From Gracilibacillus orientalis (GTDB lineage: Bacteria; Bacillota; Bacilli; Bacillales; Amphibacillaceae): 64,000 nucleotides of DNA. Position 1 is the first letter of the stretch. Each line of letters begins with the position of its first letter. The stretch is from positions 248,001 to 312,000 of the forward strand of contig NZ_FOTR01000003.1 of NCBI RefSeq assembly GCF_900114645.1, written 5' to 3'. The position numbers and the translations under genes were made by a program. Positions 37,001 to 45,749 of this stretch are shown here, one piece after another. The notes under the pieces are model-generated. The model was not told where the DNA came from and made no database searches. It saw only the letters and a list, made by a program, of their open reading frames with translations.

Positions 37001-37112
37001 TCGATAAAATATATATTAACAAACCGAAAATACCTTGCCTATATACAATTTCTTTAAAAACGTCAATTACTTAACATTTACATGCTATATGTTGATAAAA
37101 CTATATATAAAC
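37001..37112. promoter_or_regulatory. Two matching elements between the DHA2 exporter and tetR
   Basis: TCGATAAAATATATATTAAC (37001-37020) and TTGATAAAACTATATATAAAC (37092-37112, one base longer) are near-identical direct copies, one close to each start codon. They are candidate TetR operators or shared promoter elements. Confidence 0.5.
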
Positions 37113-37128
37113 GATAAAGGAGTTTGAA

Positions 37129-37674
37129 ATGTCTATTCAAAAACAAGAAGATCCACGTGCTATTCGCTCAAAAAAAATGTTTAAAAACGCAGTTCTTTCT
37201 CTTTTAATAGAAAAACCCTCTATATCACAGTTAACTGTTCAAAAAATCGCTGATCGTGCGGAATTAAACAGAGCTACCTTTTATCTGCATTATCAAGATA
37301 TTTACGATTTATTAAAACAAATAACTGATGAAATCTTTGACGAATTGTCTATAAAGTTAAGGCCTCTTATGAAAGGGGAAATCATACTTGAACGAGAACA
37401 ATTAACGGTATTTTTAGATTATATATATGAAAACCGAAAATATTTTGGTGTTTTATTTGAATACAAAAGCTTTGAAACTAACTTATTTAACCTTTTTAAA
37501 AATCTCATAGAAACGAGAAGAAATGACAAACAAAATGAATTACCCAAAAACTATGTTTCCATTGATATCCGAACAGCTTCCTTAATGGGCATTATTATGT
37601 GGTGGATTAAAGATGGCATTCATTTTAGTTCTGAATATATAGCAAACCAAATCTCTTTGATGTTCGAGCGCTGA
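37129..37674 (+). CDS. TetR/AcrR-family regulator of the DHA2 exporter
   Basis: 181 residues. The HTH lies at about 28-60 (LTVQKIADRAELNRATFYLHYQD), typical of TetR. The C-terminal half is the helical ligand domain. It is divergent from the DHA2 exporter, and local repression released by drug is the family rule. AAAGGAG precedes the ATG. It is followed 56 bp later by an unrelated tetR with its own promoter. Confidence 0.9.
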   Translation: MSIQKQEDPRAIRSKKMFKNAVLSLLIEKPSISQLTVQKIADRAELNRATFYLHYQDIYDLLKQITDEIFDELSIKLRPLMKGEIILEREQLTVFLDYIYENRKYFGVLFEYKSFETNLFNLFKNLIETRRNDKQNELPKNYVSIDIRTASLMGIIMWWIKDGIHFSSEYIANQISLMFER

Positions 37675-37694
37675 AGTAATAAATGCACCCTCAG

Positions 37695-37723
37695 TTGACA
37701 ACTTACTTACTAGTAAGTAAGAT
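37695..37723 (+). promoter_or_regulatory. Promoter with embedded 20-bp palindromic operator, predicted leaderless start
   Basis: TTGACA (37695-37700), 17-bp spacer, TAAGAT (37718-37723). The perfect palindrome CTTACTTACTAGTAAGTAAG fills 37702-37721, so a bound repressor would cover the promoter. The expected start site is about 37730, at or one base before the ATG at 37731, and no ribosome site is present. Confidence 0.78.
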
Positions 37724-37730
37724 CATATGT

Positions 37731-38291
37731 ATGATTAATAAAAAGTCACAGATCATTGAATTGACTCTAAAGAACATTAAAGACAAAGGATTCTTATCTT
37801 TTAGTTATGATGATTTAGCAAAAGAACTAGGTGTTACGAAGGCAAGTATTCATTATCATTTTGAAAAGAAAGGAGATTTAGGTATTGCTGTTTGCAACAG
37901 CATTGAAGAAGGTCTTGAAAAGGCTTTTTCTGAAGTGAAACAGGCAAGCATAAAACCTTTGGACAAGCCTTTAGCGTTTATTTCAAATAGAATATTATAT
38001 ATAAACAAAAATGATATGTGTCCTATATCTGCATTGCAGGCAGACTATAATTATTTACCTGCATCAATGCAGAAGAAAATTCAGAAACTAAGTCAAATGG
38101 AAATAGACTTTTTAACTGAATTACTTTTTGAAGCAAAAAAAGAAGGGTACCTAGAAGGCTATCACGACAATCTTGAGGAATTAGCCATTCTTCTCATCGC
38201 AAGCACTAAAGGAGGATTACAATACAAACGTATATTAGGAGATGAATTTTTCACTAAATTATGGGAACAATTCACGGATTTTTTAAAATAA
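37731..38291 (+). CDS. TetR/AcrR-family regulator of the FabF-like gene
   Basis: 186 residues from ATG 37731. The frame extends upstream to 37683, but that part is covered by the promoter and operator. HTH: LSFSYDDLAKELGVTKASIHYHFEKKGDL at about 17-45. The ligand domain contains MCPISALQADYNYLPASMQ. It lies 21 bp upstream of the beta-ketoacyl synthase gene, so they form an operon probably self-repressed through the 20-bp palindrome. No Shine-Dalgarno sequence is visible. Confidence 0.85.
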   Translation: MINKKSQIIELTLKNIKDKGFLSFSYDDLAKELGVTKASIHYHFEKKGDLGIAVCNSIEEGLEKAFSEVKQASIKPLDKPLAFISNRILYINKNDMCPISALQADYNYLPASMQKKIQKLSQMEIDFLTELLFEAKKEGYLEGYHDNLEELAILLIASTKGGLQYKRILGDEFFTKLWEQFTDFLK

Positions 38292-38312
38292 TAACCGAGG
38301 AGATGATGGTTT

Positions 38313-39548
38313 ATGACACGAAGAGTTGTAGTAACAGGATATGGAGCCGTCTCACCGTTAGGTAATACGGTTCAAACTTTTTGGGAAAATATTAAAGAAG
38401 GCAGATCAGGAATTAAAAAGATTGAATCCGATGACTATAAAAACATTAACACCCAAATTGCAGGTTATATTACGGACTTTGAGCCAGAAAAATACCTTGA
38501 TAAAAAAGAAAGAAAAAAGTATGACTTATTTGTCCAATATGCTATTGCTTCTGCACAACAAGCTTTAGAGGAATCCAACCTAGATTTGCAAGAAGTGAAC
38601 AAAGATCGCTTTGGGGTTTATATTGGGTCAGGTATCGGAGGAATAGATACCATCTTAGATAATCATGAGGCATTAATAGAAAAAGGACCAAAGAGAGTTT
38701 CTCCATTTATGATCCCTATGATGATTAGTAATATGGCTTCTGGCATTATTTCTATGAAAACTGGTTTTAAGGGTCCTAGTTTTTCACCAGTATCGGCTTG
38801 TGCAACAGGTAATCAAGCCATTGGAGAAGCATTTTTAAATATTAGACATGGGTATTCTGATGGTATATTGGCAGGTGGATCAGAGGCTCCGATCAATCCT
38901 TTAGCTTTTGCTGGATTCTCTAGGATGAGGGCAATGTCAACTAGTAATAATTCACCCCAAGAGGCAAGTCGCCCATTTGATAGCAAGAGGGATGGCTTTG
39001 TTATGTCAGAAGGAGCCGGTGTTTTATTTCTTGAAGAGTATGAACATGCAATAGAAAGAGGAGCAACTATTTTAGGAGAAATAGTTGGTTATGGTTCTAC
39101 AACTGATGCATATCATATTACTTCACCTGACTACAATGGAGCAGCAAAGGCTATGAGTTTGGCCTTAGATATGGGGAATATCGAATTACATGATGTAGAT
39201 TATATAAATGCACATGGGACAAGTACCCCTGAAGGAGATAAATCAGAAACCAAAGCAATTAAAAGTGTTTTTGGTAATCATGCTTACGATATAAAGGTAA
39301 GTTCTACTAAATCAATGACTGGACATCTTTTTGGCGCAGCTGGTGGGGTTGAAGCTATACTCACCCTAAAAAGTATAGAAGATAATGTGGTACCTCCCAC
39401 GATCAATTATGAATACTCAGATGAAGAGTGTGATTTAGATTATGTTCCAAACTATGCTGTTAAGAAAAATGTAAACTATGCTCTTTCCAATGGTTTTGGA
39501 TTTGGAGGACATAATACAGTGTTGGCATTTAAAAAGTTTTCTAAGTAA
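38313..39548 (+). CDS. Beta-ketoacyl-ACP synthase II-like enzyme (FabF paralogue)
   Basis: 411 residues, full length for FabF. Catalytic triad intact: Cys163 (SACATG), His301 (NAHGTST) and His338 ([12 protein letters not shown]). It condenses malonyl-ACP with acyl-ACP in the cytosol. GAGGAG precedes the ATG. It is not next to fabH or other fab genes but in an operon with a TetR regulator, so it is likely an inducible second copy rather than the housekeeping enzyme (inference). Confidence 0.92.
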   Translation: MTRRVVVTGYGAVSPLGNTVQTFWENIKEGRSGIKKIESDDYKNINTQIAGYITDFEPEKYLDKKERKKYDLFVQYAIASAQQALEESNLDLQEVNKDRFGVYIGSGIGGIDTILDNHEALIEKGPKRVSPFMIPMMISNMASGIISMKTGFKGPSFSPVSACATGNQAIGEAFLNIRHGYSDGILAGGSEAPINPLAFAGFSRMRAMSTSNNSPQEASRPFDSKRDGFVMSEGAGVLFLEEYEHAIERGATILGEIVGYGSTTDAYHITSPDYNGAAKAMSLALDMGNIELHDVDYINAHGTSTPEGDKSETKAIKSVFGNHAYDIKVSSTKSMTGHLFGAAGGVEAILTLKSIEDNVVPPTINYEYSDEECDLDYVPNYAVKKNVNYALSNGFGFGGHNTVLAFKKFSK

Positions 39549-39568
39549 ATATTGAATTTGGCATGATG

Positions 39569-39610
39569 AAAAACGCCATTTTGATCAATCTTTTTCAAAA
39601 TGGCGTTTTT
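39569..39610. terminator. Bidirectional terminator between the FabF-like and TSUP genes
   Basis: A 16-bp stem (39569-39584 with 39595-39610) has A-run and T-run on its two sides and lies between convergent genes. Confidence 0.93.
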
Positions 39611-39627
39611 TAACGATTTCTTCTTGA

Positions 39628-40350
39628 TTACAATTGACCTAAACTCTCCATAAGTAAGTATATTCCTGTAAACAACAAGATGATATATGTAAATATACGG
39701 AAAACATTTTGATTAATCCATTTAAAAAGTATTTGTCCCAAGTACAGACCTATTAGTACTAGTGGTAACGCCACTCCGCTGGAAATCCAGACCGTTTTAC
39801 TTGTTCCTGCAAAAATGACTTGGATGATTAAACTTATTAAATAGATAAATAAATAAAATGCCAGTGTAGTACCGCGTAACTTTTCCTTTTGAGTACCTAT
39901 TCCAGAAAAGTATAACAATAATGGCGGTCCGGGCATTCCGATACTTGTTGTTAGAGAACCCGATAATCCACCTACAAGCAAATCTCGTTTTTTATTTTGT
40001 TTCACTCGAAACCTTAGTATAAGCATTATAGTTAATATCAAGATGATAATGCTAACCCCTAATTTGAGTTTGGTTATATCTATTAGTAAAAATGTAAAGA
40101 TTCCTACCGGCAGACCGATGACACTCCCAAGCAAAACTCTCCGTAAGATCTTGAAATCAATATCCTTTAAAATCTTAGTTATTAAGGCACCAGAAATGAT
40201 TAGTGATAAAAACAGATTTATTTGTATTGCTTCCCTAGGTTCAAATATCAAAAGAAGAAAGGGGGTAGCCAAAATTGAAAAACCAAACCCTGTACTTGTT
40301 TGAAGGATGGAGGCTACTATAATAATTACAAAGAATATTATTGTTTCCAT
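39628..40350 (-). CDS. TSUP/TauE-SafE family permease
   Basis: 240 residues from ATG 40350, with AGCAGG upstream; the longer frame to 40377 has none. About eight hydrophobic segments. ILQTSTGFGFSILATPFLLL and LSGSLTTSIGMPGPPLLLYF are the paired motifs of the sulfite exporter TauE/SafE family. The transported anion is unknown. Confidence 0.88.
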   Translation of the reverse strand: METIIFFVIIIVASILQTSTGFGFSILATPFLLLIFEPREAIQINLFLSLIISGALITKILKDIDFKILRRVLLGSVIGLPVGIFTFLLIDITKLKLGVSIIILILTIMLILRFRVKQNKKRDLLVGGLSGSLTTSIGMPGPPLLLYFSGIGTQKEKLRGTTLAFYLFIYLISLIIQVIFAGTSKTVWISSGVALPLVLIGLYLGQILFKWINQNVFRIFTYIILLFTGIYLLMESLGQL

Positions 40351-40470
40351 ATAGAACCTGCTTTCTGTACTCAACAAGAAGATTTTTAAATTTAATCAGT
40401 GCTATAATCCTTAATAACAACTATTAGCATATTGTATCACATTAGATTATAACCTGTGGATGACTTAAAC

Positions 40471-40589
40471 GCGGACATTTATTCCGTTATATCTGGTGAA
40501 AACAATGATATGGGGATGTTCGTGGACAAGATGTCAACGAACACCTTGAAAATAGCTATTTTAATACAAATAACGAATCAGATGTCCGC
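40471..40589. repeat. MITE-like element, 119 bp
   Basis: GCGGACATTTATTCCGTTAT at 40471-40490 is mirrored at 40570-40589 by an imperfect reverse complement ending GATGTCCGC. There is no coding capacity. It resembles palindromic intergenic repeats I recall from Bacillaceae genomes (unverified). It lies just upstream of the ECF41-type promoter. Confidence 0.65.
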
Positions 40590-40733
40590 CTGATTTAGAA
40601 ACGTTAGTTGAATAAGACAATATAAATGAAACCATAGGCTATTTGTTATGTGATTTGATGTTTCCCCCAAGGTAAGTGAACTAATGTCGCCAACTTTTAT
40701 AAATCTATTTTCATCTATTCCATAGTTAAGCTC

Positions 40734-40760
40734 TGTCACAAATAATCTGCATCCCTCGTC
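40734..40760 (+). promoter_or_regulatory. ECF41-type sigma promoter
   Basis: TGTCACA (40734-40740), exactly 16 bp, CGTC (40757-40760). This matches the target signature described for ECF41 sigma factors. It lies 33 bp before the ATG of the oxidoreductase gene, whose operon also encodes the ECF41 sigma factor, so it is self-activating by prediction. Confidence 0.8.
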
Positions 40761-40793
40761 TTGAATAATGAAATAATTAAAGGAGGCAATCTT

Positions 40794-42077
40794 ATGACTC
40801 AAAAATGGGATGTAGTAATTATAGGGGCGGGATTAGCAGGTTATGTTGCAGCTAATTATCTAGCTAAAAATGATTTGTCCATATTAATATTAGAAAGAGG
40901 TAAGCATGTTGGCGGGAGAGCGAAAACAGATAAGATAAAACACCAATACTTCAATCTTGGACCCCATGCGCTTTATAAAAAAGGAAAAGCGAAACCTATT
41001 CTCGAAGAATTACGTATTAATCTTAATGGTAAATCACCAAAATTGACTGGCTTTTTAATCGAAAATAATACGGCCTATGTTGCACCATTAACTCCTTCAG
41101 GGCTTTTTTCAACAAGTTTTCTTAATTGGAAAGAACGTTTGGAATGGGTCGGCGTTTTGATGAAAGTGAATAGAATGGATACCGAAAAGTTAGCAGACCT
41201 CACATTCCAACATTGGGTTAAGCAAATCGCGTTATCACCAAAAGTGGAGGCATTGCTTTATGTATTAGCGAGACTCACAACGTATTGTCATGCTCCTGAC
41301 AAGGTGAGCGCTAAATTAATCGTGTCGCATTTGAAGGTTGGCATGAGCGGTGTACTGTATTTAGATGGCGGTTGGCAGACGATTATTGATCAACTCCACA
41401 ATAAAGCGGTCATTTCCGGTATTCAGGTTCACTCACACTCTGTTGTAAAACATATCGCCCCTTCAGTAGATCATCATACATTAATGCTGTCTAATAATGA
41501 AGAAATACTCGCAAAAAGGGTGATTTGTACAACTCATCCTCAAGAACTTAATAACATGTTAGGTGCTGAGGCAAACCTTCTTCAGAATCGTTTTTTTGCC
41601 CAAATAACACCTATAAAGGGAGCAACTTTAGATGTCGCTTTAACACAGCTTCCTAATCCAAAGTTATCGTTCGCTATGGGAATCACTGCCCCTTTCTATT
41701 ATTCTGTACATTCAAATGATGCCCAACTCTCTGATGACGGAAAGAGTACCATTCTGCATGTGTTTAAATATCACTCTCCTCACTTGCATATAGATGGAAA
41801 AGAAGTTAAACACGAGCTTGAACAATTTTTAGAACAGCTGCAGCCAGAGTGGCAGAAATATGTGATAACAAAACGTTTTATTCCTAACATTATAGTGAAT
41901 CAACGCTTACCCCGAATAGGTGATGAGCAAAACTTGAAACGTTCTGAAACGGATATCCCTGGATTATATATAGCAGGAGATTGGGCTTCTCCAAACTCCA
42001 TTTTGTCAGAAGGAGCAATCAGCAGTGGAAAACAAGCAGCTCAGGAAATAATAAAAATAGAAAATGAGATGATATAA
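40794..42077 (+). CDS. FAD-dependent amine oxidase/desaturase-like oxidoreductase
   Basis: 427 residues from ATG 40794 with AAAGGAGG upstream. The N-terminal dinucleotide motif VVIIGAGLAGYVAANYLAKN is followed by ILERGKHVGGRAKT, as in phytoene desaturase and protoporphyrinogen oxidase-like proteins. The C-terminal FAD contact is IPGLYIAGDWASP. The substrate is unknown. Its stop overlaps the sigma gene start by one base (TAATG). ECF41 loci typically carry an oxidoreductase or related enzyme next to the sigma gene. Confidence 0.87.
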   Translation: MTQKWDVVIIGAGLAGYVAANYLAKNDLSILILERGKHVGGRAKTDKIKHQYFNLGPHALYKKGKAKPILEELRINLNGKSPKLTGFLIENNTAYVAPLTPSGLFSTSFLNWKERLEWVGVLMKVNRMDTEKLADLTFQHWVKQIALSPKVEALLYVLARLTTYCHAPDKVSAKLIVSHLKVGMSGVLYLDGGWQTIIDQLHNKAVISGIQVHSHSVVKHIAPSVDHHTLMLSNNEEILAKRVICTTHPQELNNMLGAEANLLQNRFFAQITPIKGATLDVALTQLPNPKLSFAMGITAPFYYSVHSNDAQLSDDGKSTILHVFKYHSPHLHIDGKEVKHELEQFLEQLQPEWQKYVITKRFIPNIIVNQRLPRIGDEQNLKRSETDIPGLYIAGDWASPNSILSEGAISSGKQAAQEIIKIENEMI

Positions 42078-42934
42078 TGCAAATTCGTAATGAGGAGTAT
42101 CAACAATTTAAACCATTATTATTTTCATTAGGATATAGGCTATTAGGTTCCGTATCAGAAACAGAAGATATTGTGCAAGAAACTTTTTTAAGAGCGTTCG
42201 AAATAACTGAACAGGAAATAGAAAATAAGAAAGCATATCTCTGTAAAATGATGACGAACCGCTGTCTTGATGTACTAAAGTCTGCTCGATACAAGCGTGA
42301 GCAATACGTGGGACCATGGAATCCTGAGCCTCTACTTTTAGAACAATCACATGACTTTGATCCAACTGAAGTAGTGCTACAAAAAGAAGGATTAAGTATT
42401 GCCTATTTACGAATGATGGAGCATTTGACACCAGATGAAAGAGCCACCCTCCTTCTAAAAGAAATATTTGACTTCACATACGCAGAAATTGCAAATATTA
42501 TTGAAAAGAAGGAAGAAAACTGCAGAAAAATTTTCAGTCGAGCAAAGCAAAAAATCTCACTCACAGAAGGTGAAAGCCTAAACTATGAGAAGAATAAATC
42601 AGTTATTACTGACTTTATCCAGGCATTTCAAACGCAAAATATGGATGCCTTATTAGAACTAATTTCTGAAAATGTTACGCTGTTTTCTGATGGCGGAGGA
42701 AAAGTCCATGCCGCTGTTCGTCCCGTTGTATCACTATCCAACGTATTGGCATTATTATACGGCATAACAAAAAAGACTCCTGAAGACTTTTATCTTGATA
42801 TTAAAAATGTCAATGGTCAGCCAGCAATTTTGATTTATATGAATAAAGCACTTCAAAGCATCATGAGTTTTTATATTAGTAACAAGAAAATTCACGAAAT
42901 ATATTTAACCGTGAATCCTGATAAATTGCCCTAA
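42077..42934 (+). CDS. ECF41-group sigma factor with SnoaL-like C-terminal domain
   Basis: 285 residues. Sigma2 (about 10-75; LGYRLLGSVSETEDIVQETFLRAF) and sigma4 (about 108-165; LTPDERATLLLKEIFDFTYAEIA) are followed by a SnoaL-like extension. Group motifs: WNPEP at 81-85 (usually WLPEP), DGGGK at 205-209 and NPDKL at 280-284. In ECF41 the extension acts in place of an anti-sigma factor, and none is found here. Translation is coupled to the oxidoreductase gene. Confidence 0.92.
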   Translation: MQIRNEEYQQFKPLLFSLGYRLLGSVSETEDIVQETFLRAFEITEQEIENKKAYLCKMMTNRCLDVLKSARYKREQYVGPWNPEPLLLEQSHDFDPTEVVLQKEGLSIAYLRMMEHLTPDERATLLLKEIFDFTYAEIANIIEKKEENCRKIFSRAKQKISLTEGESLNYEKNKSVITDFIQAFQTQNMDALLELISENVTLFSDGGGKVHAAVRPVVSLSNVLALLYGITKKTPEDFYLDIKNVNGQPAILIYMNKALQSIMSFYISNKKIHEIYLTVNPDKLP

Positions 42935-43008
42935 AATATGGACTTTTTTGCATAGCTTGTCTCCTGTATTGCATATATATAGACTATCAAAGGCTAAGGA
43001 GGCTTTTT

Positions 43009-43383
43009 ATGCTAAGGAATATATCATCCTATCAGATCATTAGGTATGTAGTTGGCTATGTTTTTATAGCCTCAGCTCTTATGAAATTAGTAGTTGCAGA
43101 TTTTACAGGTCCATTTTCTAATTATGGTATACCGTATCCTCAAGTAATGGTATTAGTTGTCGGGATTACAGAATTAATATGTGGTGTACTAATCATTTTT
43201 AATTACTATGTGAAGAAAGCGACTATTCCTTTATTAGTAATTATAATTGCTGCATTAATCCTTACGAAAGTGCCTGTGCTACAAACGGGATTACTCGAAT
43301 TTGCGTTTGAAGCGAGATTAGATATTGTCATGTTTTTCCTTCTTTATATTCTTTGGAAAACTAATGTTAACACAAGTCATTGA
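43009..43383 (+). CDS. DoxX-family membrane protein
   Basis: 124 residues, four hydrophobic helices, with the DoxX-type pattern YVFIASALMKL and VVGITELICGVLIIF. It lies 74 bp after the sigma gene with its own AAGGAGG site and may be the third gene of the ECF41 unit. DoxX proteins are linked to redox or membrane-associated oxidoreductases, and the reaction is unknown. Confidence 0.82.
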   Translation: MLRNISSYQIIRYVVGYVFIASALMKLVVADFTGPFSNYGIPYPQVMVLVVGITELICGVLIIFNYYVKKATIPLLVIIIAALILTKVPVLQTGLLEFAFEARLDIVMFFLLYILWKTNVNTSH

Positions 43384-43447
43384 AGGTGGGACAAAACATA
43401 ACTTAGATACTCTTACCAATGCTCTACCTCCTGTGCTTGTTGCTTCT

Positions 43448-43614
43448 TCCTTGGAATACTATTTCTGTTCCTTGGAAAAGTGTTTCTGCTCCTTGGAATC
43501 CTAGTTCTCTTCCTTGGAAAAGTGCTTCTGCTCCTTGGAAATATTCATTTTTCCAAGGAAGAATGATACTTTTCCAAGGAACAATAAACACGAACATCCA
43601 ACTTGATGTTCGTG
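43448..43614. repeat. 21-bp phased palindrome array with 3' hairpin (copy 1)
   Basis: Seven TTCC-WW-GGAA-type sites: five TCCTTGGAA (starts 43448, 43469, 43490, 43511, 43532) then two inverted TTCCAAGGA (43551, 43572). Centres are 21, 21, 21, 21, 20 and 21 bp apart. A hairpin follows: stem 43589-43598 with 43605-43614, then GTCATAATTCGAGTACTTCT. A second copy is at 63817-63960 with four plus two sites. Reading frames differ between copies, so it is not coding. A block at about 43674-43770 resembles 17042-17500 in places. Confidence 0.85.
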
Positions 43615-43783
43615 TCTTGTCATAATTCGAGTACTTCTGTCCCACCCTCTTCTCTTTTACTCTATACAAACTCGTCTAGAAACGTAGCGACTTCAGAATC
43701 AAGGTGTGCAAGTGACGCGATGATGACTTTTATAAGGTCGATTCGTGAAGGCGCCCATTTTATACTTTTTTGTCTTATAAAAA

Positions 43784-43810
43784 AGACTGCCGATATCTTC
43801 CCGACAGCCT
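43784..43810 (-). terminator. Terminator of the MscS gene
   Basis: On the minus strand AGGCTGTCG and CGGCAGTCT pair (two G-T wobbles) and are followed by TTTTTT, 14 bp after the stop. Confidence 0.85.
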
Positions 43811-43823
43811 GTGAATCAAGAGA

Positions 43824-44615
43824 TTACTGATTGCTCACATGTACATCCATTTGTGGATATGGTATAGAAATGTTTTCTTGATCAAATTTTATTTTAACTT
43901 GTTCCAAAATATCAAAATGCACATCCCAGTAATCCTCTGCATTGGCCCAAACTCTAACCGTATATTCTACTGCACTATCACCATGTGCAGACAAACGGAT
44001 AAATGGTTCCGGATCTTGTAAAACAGCAGAATGACTATTCACTACATTCTCTAATGTATGTAATACGTGTTGTGCATCCGTTTCATATCCTACGCCAAAA
44101 GTAAAATCAACTCGACGAGTGCTATTTACTGAATAATTCACAATTCCAGCATTAGATAAACCACCATTTGGAATAAAAATCACTTTATTATCAGGAGTTG
44201 TCAATTCCGTATACAATATTTGAATGGCCTTAACCGTTCCGCCGTATCCAGCTCCTTCAATATAGTCCCCTACACGAAATGGACGAAGGGTAAGTAGTAA
44301 AATTCCTCCAGCAAAATTGGCTAACGAACCTTGGAAAGCTAAACCAACCGCAAATCCTGCAGCTGCAATAATTGCCGCAAATGAGGTTATATCAGCTCCT
44401 AATATACTAATTACAGAAATTATAAGTAAAATTTTTAAAATGATACTCATCATTGATTGAAGAAATGGTTTTAAGCTTTCATCTAATTTCGATTTTTCCA
44501 TTTGATTGCCTACAATTTTCATAATTATTTTAATAATGGCAAGTCCGACAATTAAAGTAATAATGGCAAACGCAATAGTCTTTCCCGTTTCTATAGCTAA
44601 ATTAATCCAATCCAT
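43824..44615 (-). CDS. Small-conductance mechanosensitive channel (MscS family)
   Basis: 263 residues: two N-terminal helices, then the pore helix region (SFAAIIAAAGFAVGLAFQGSL), the beta domain (GDYIEGAGYGGTVKAIQILYT) and a C-terminal alpha/beta domain. It opens on membrane tension to release solutes during osmotic downshift. GGAAGATAGGG precedes the ATG. Confidence 0.93.
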   Translation of the reverse strand: MDWINLAIETGKTIAFAIITLIVGLAIIKIIMKIVGNQMEKSKLDESLKPFLQSMMSIILKILLIISVISILGADITSFAAIIAAAGFAVGLAFQGSLANFAGGILLLTLRPFRVGDYIEGAGYGGTVKAIQILYTELTTPDNKVIFIPNGGLSNAGIVNYSVNSTRRVDFTFGVGYETDAQHVLHTLENVVNSHSAVLQDPEPFIRLSAHGDSAVEYTVRVWANAEDYWDVHFDILEQVKIKFDQENISIPYPQMDVHVSNQ

Positions 44616-44728
44616 CCCTATCTTCCTTTCTCTCTATTATTTGATAACCATAATAAATTTCGAATGTCATAAAGCCTTTCTGACTATATATAGAAAAAAT
44701 TTCTAATTAAATTATAGTCTTATGTGGT

Positions 44729-45352
44729 TTATTCTGCAAAAATATGATTTCCGATTTGAGTTACGGTTTCTCGAGTAAAAATCCATTCGTCTGTAGCTTT
44801 TTCAGGGTTATAATAATATGTCGTACCGTTCGTTGGGTCATAACCATCTAATGCATCGATAACCGCATGATAAGCATCTGTATTCGGTACAAGATAATAT
44901 TGATCATCTTGAACTGCGGTGAAAGCATTTTGCTGAAAGATAACGCGTTGAATTGTATTTGGGAATTCAATGGAGGCTTTCCGGTTTAGAATAACAGCTG
45001 CCACCGCTACCATCCCCTCGTATGATTCCCCTCTTGCTTCACCGTGTACTACCCTTGCCATCATCTCGACATTGTCGATTTGATTTCGGGTTTTTATTCC
45101 TGTGATTCCATCTACCCAGAGATTAGTTTCATATTGAAAATCTTTTACCGCTCTTTCTGTTAATGAACCAAAATACCCTGTAGGTTCCGCATTTAAATAC
45201 CCCATTCTAAACAATTTTTCTTGGATATCTTGTACTTCTTGCCCTGAATTTCCTTTTTCTAATGTAGTCGCCGCTTGAACCTCCGTATTTTCCCCCACAA
45301 ATAAAAATACTATGAACAAAATAAATACGCTATTTGTAATTATTTTTCTCAT
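44729..45352 (-). CDS. Cell wall hydrolase with peptidoglycan-binding domain (YkvT/SleB type)
   Basis: 207 residues from ATG 45352 (GGAGGAGG upstream; an in-frame ATG at 45394 has none). Signal peptide to about VQAA; peptidoglycan-binding domain 1 (LEKGNSGQEVQDIQEKLFRM to DGITGIKT); Hydrolase_2 domain with ARVVHGEARGESYEGMVAVA, catalytic Glu in HGEARGE. Size and layout match B. subtilis YkvT rather than the longer SleB. Confidence 0.9.
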   Translation of the reverse strand: MRKIITNSVFILFIVFLFVGENTEVQAATTLEKGNSGQEVQDIQEKLFRMGYLNAEPTGYFGSLTERAVKDFQYETNLWVDGITGIKTRNQIDNVEMMARVVHGEARGESYEGMVAVAAVILNRKASIEFPNTIQRVIFQQNAFTAVQDDQYYLVPNTDAYHAVIDALDGYDPTNGTTYYYNPEKATDEWIFTRETVTQIGNHIFAE

Positions 45353-45749
45353 TTGCTCCTCCTCCATTTCGACAAAATTTATATAATTTTTCAAAAGATA
45401 TCAAATGCTATTCCTTCAAAACAGCCAAACTCACTTTCACCTTAAAGGAAAATCAATATAACTATACCCCCATTATTAAAAAGCCAAACTCTAATAAATC
45501 TATTTTTTCGACATAATGCACTTTTAATTGTCATAAACTATCAAATTAGCTGTTATATGTCTGGTTCCTCCTTCTTATGTTCAAAAAATTAGCTCTACGA
45601 TACTCGTGACTCAGTTCATCACAACAGTAATATCAACATTTATTTTGATATGCTCAACGATAAATAATTTGATCGGAATATATGCACCATATATAATAAG
45701 TTAGCACCCTCACATAGTGACCACATTTAACAACAGGAGTGAATTATGA
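45353..45749. other. Intergenic region with symporter promoter
   Basis: Divergent gap. Besides the promoter at 45669-45697 I see no gene, repeat or RNA structure. Confidence 0.5.
45669..45697 (+). promoter_or_regulatory. Sigma-A promoter of the symporter operon
   Basis: TTGATC (45669-45674), 17-bp spacer, TATAAT (45692-45697), 52 bp before the ATG. Confidence 0.65.

Noticed and set aside
40578-40802. 74-codon minus-strand frame
   Set aside because: Lies across the ECF41 promoter and the MITE-like element; no ribosome site and no family resemblance.
43448-43580. CRISPR array
   Set aside because: Repeats are only about 9-10 bp with 12-bp gaps and change orientation; no cas genes.
43419-43669. 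Open frames in the first 21-bp repeat array (heptapeptide PWKSxSA pattern on the plus strand and one on the minus strand)
   Set aside because: The second copy is read in a different frame, there is no ribosome site, and the palindromic DNA pattern explains the periodicity.
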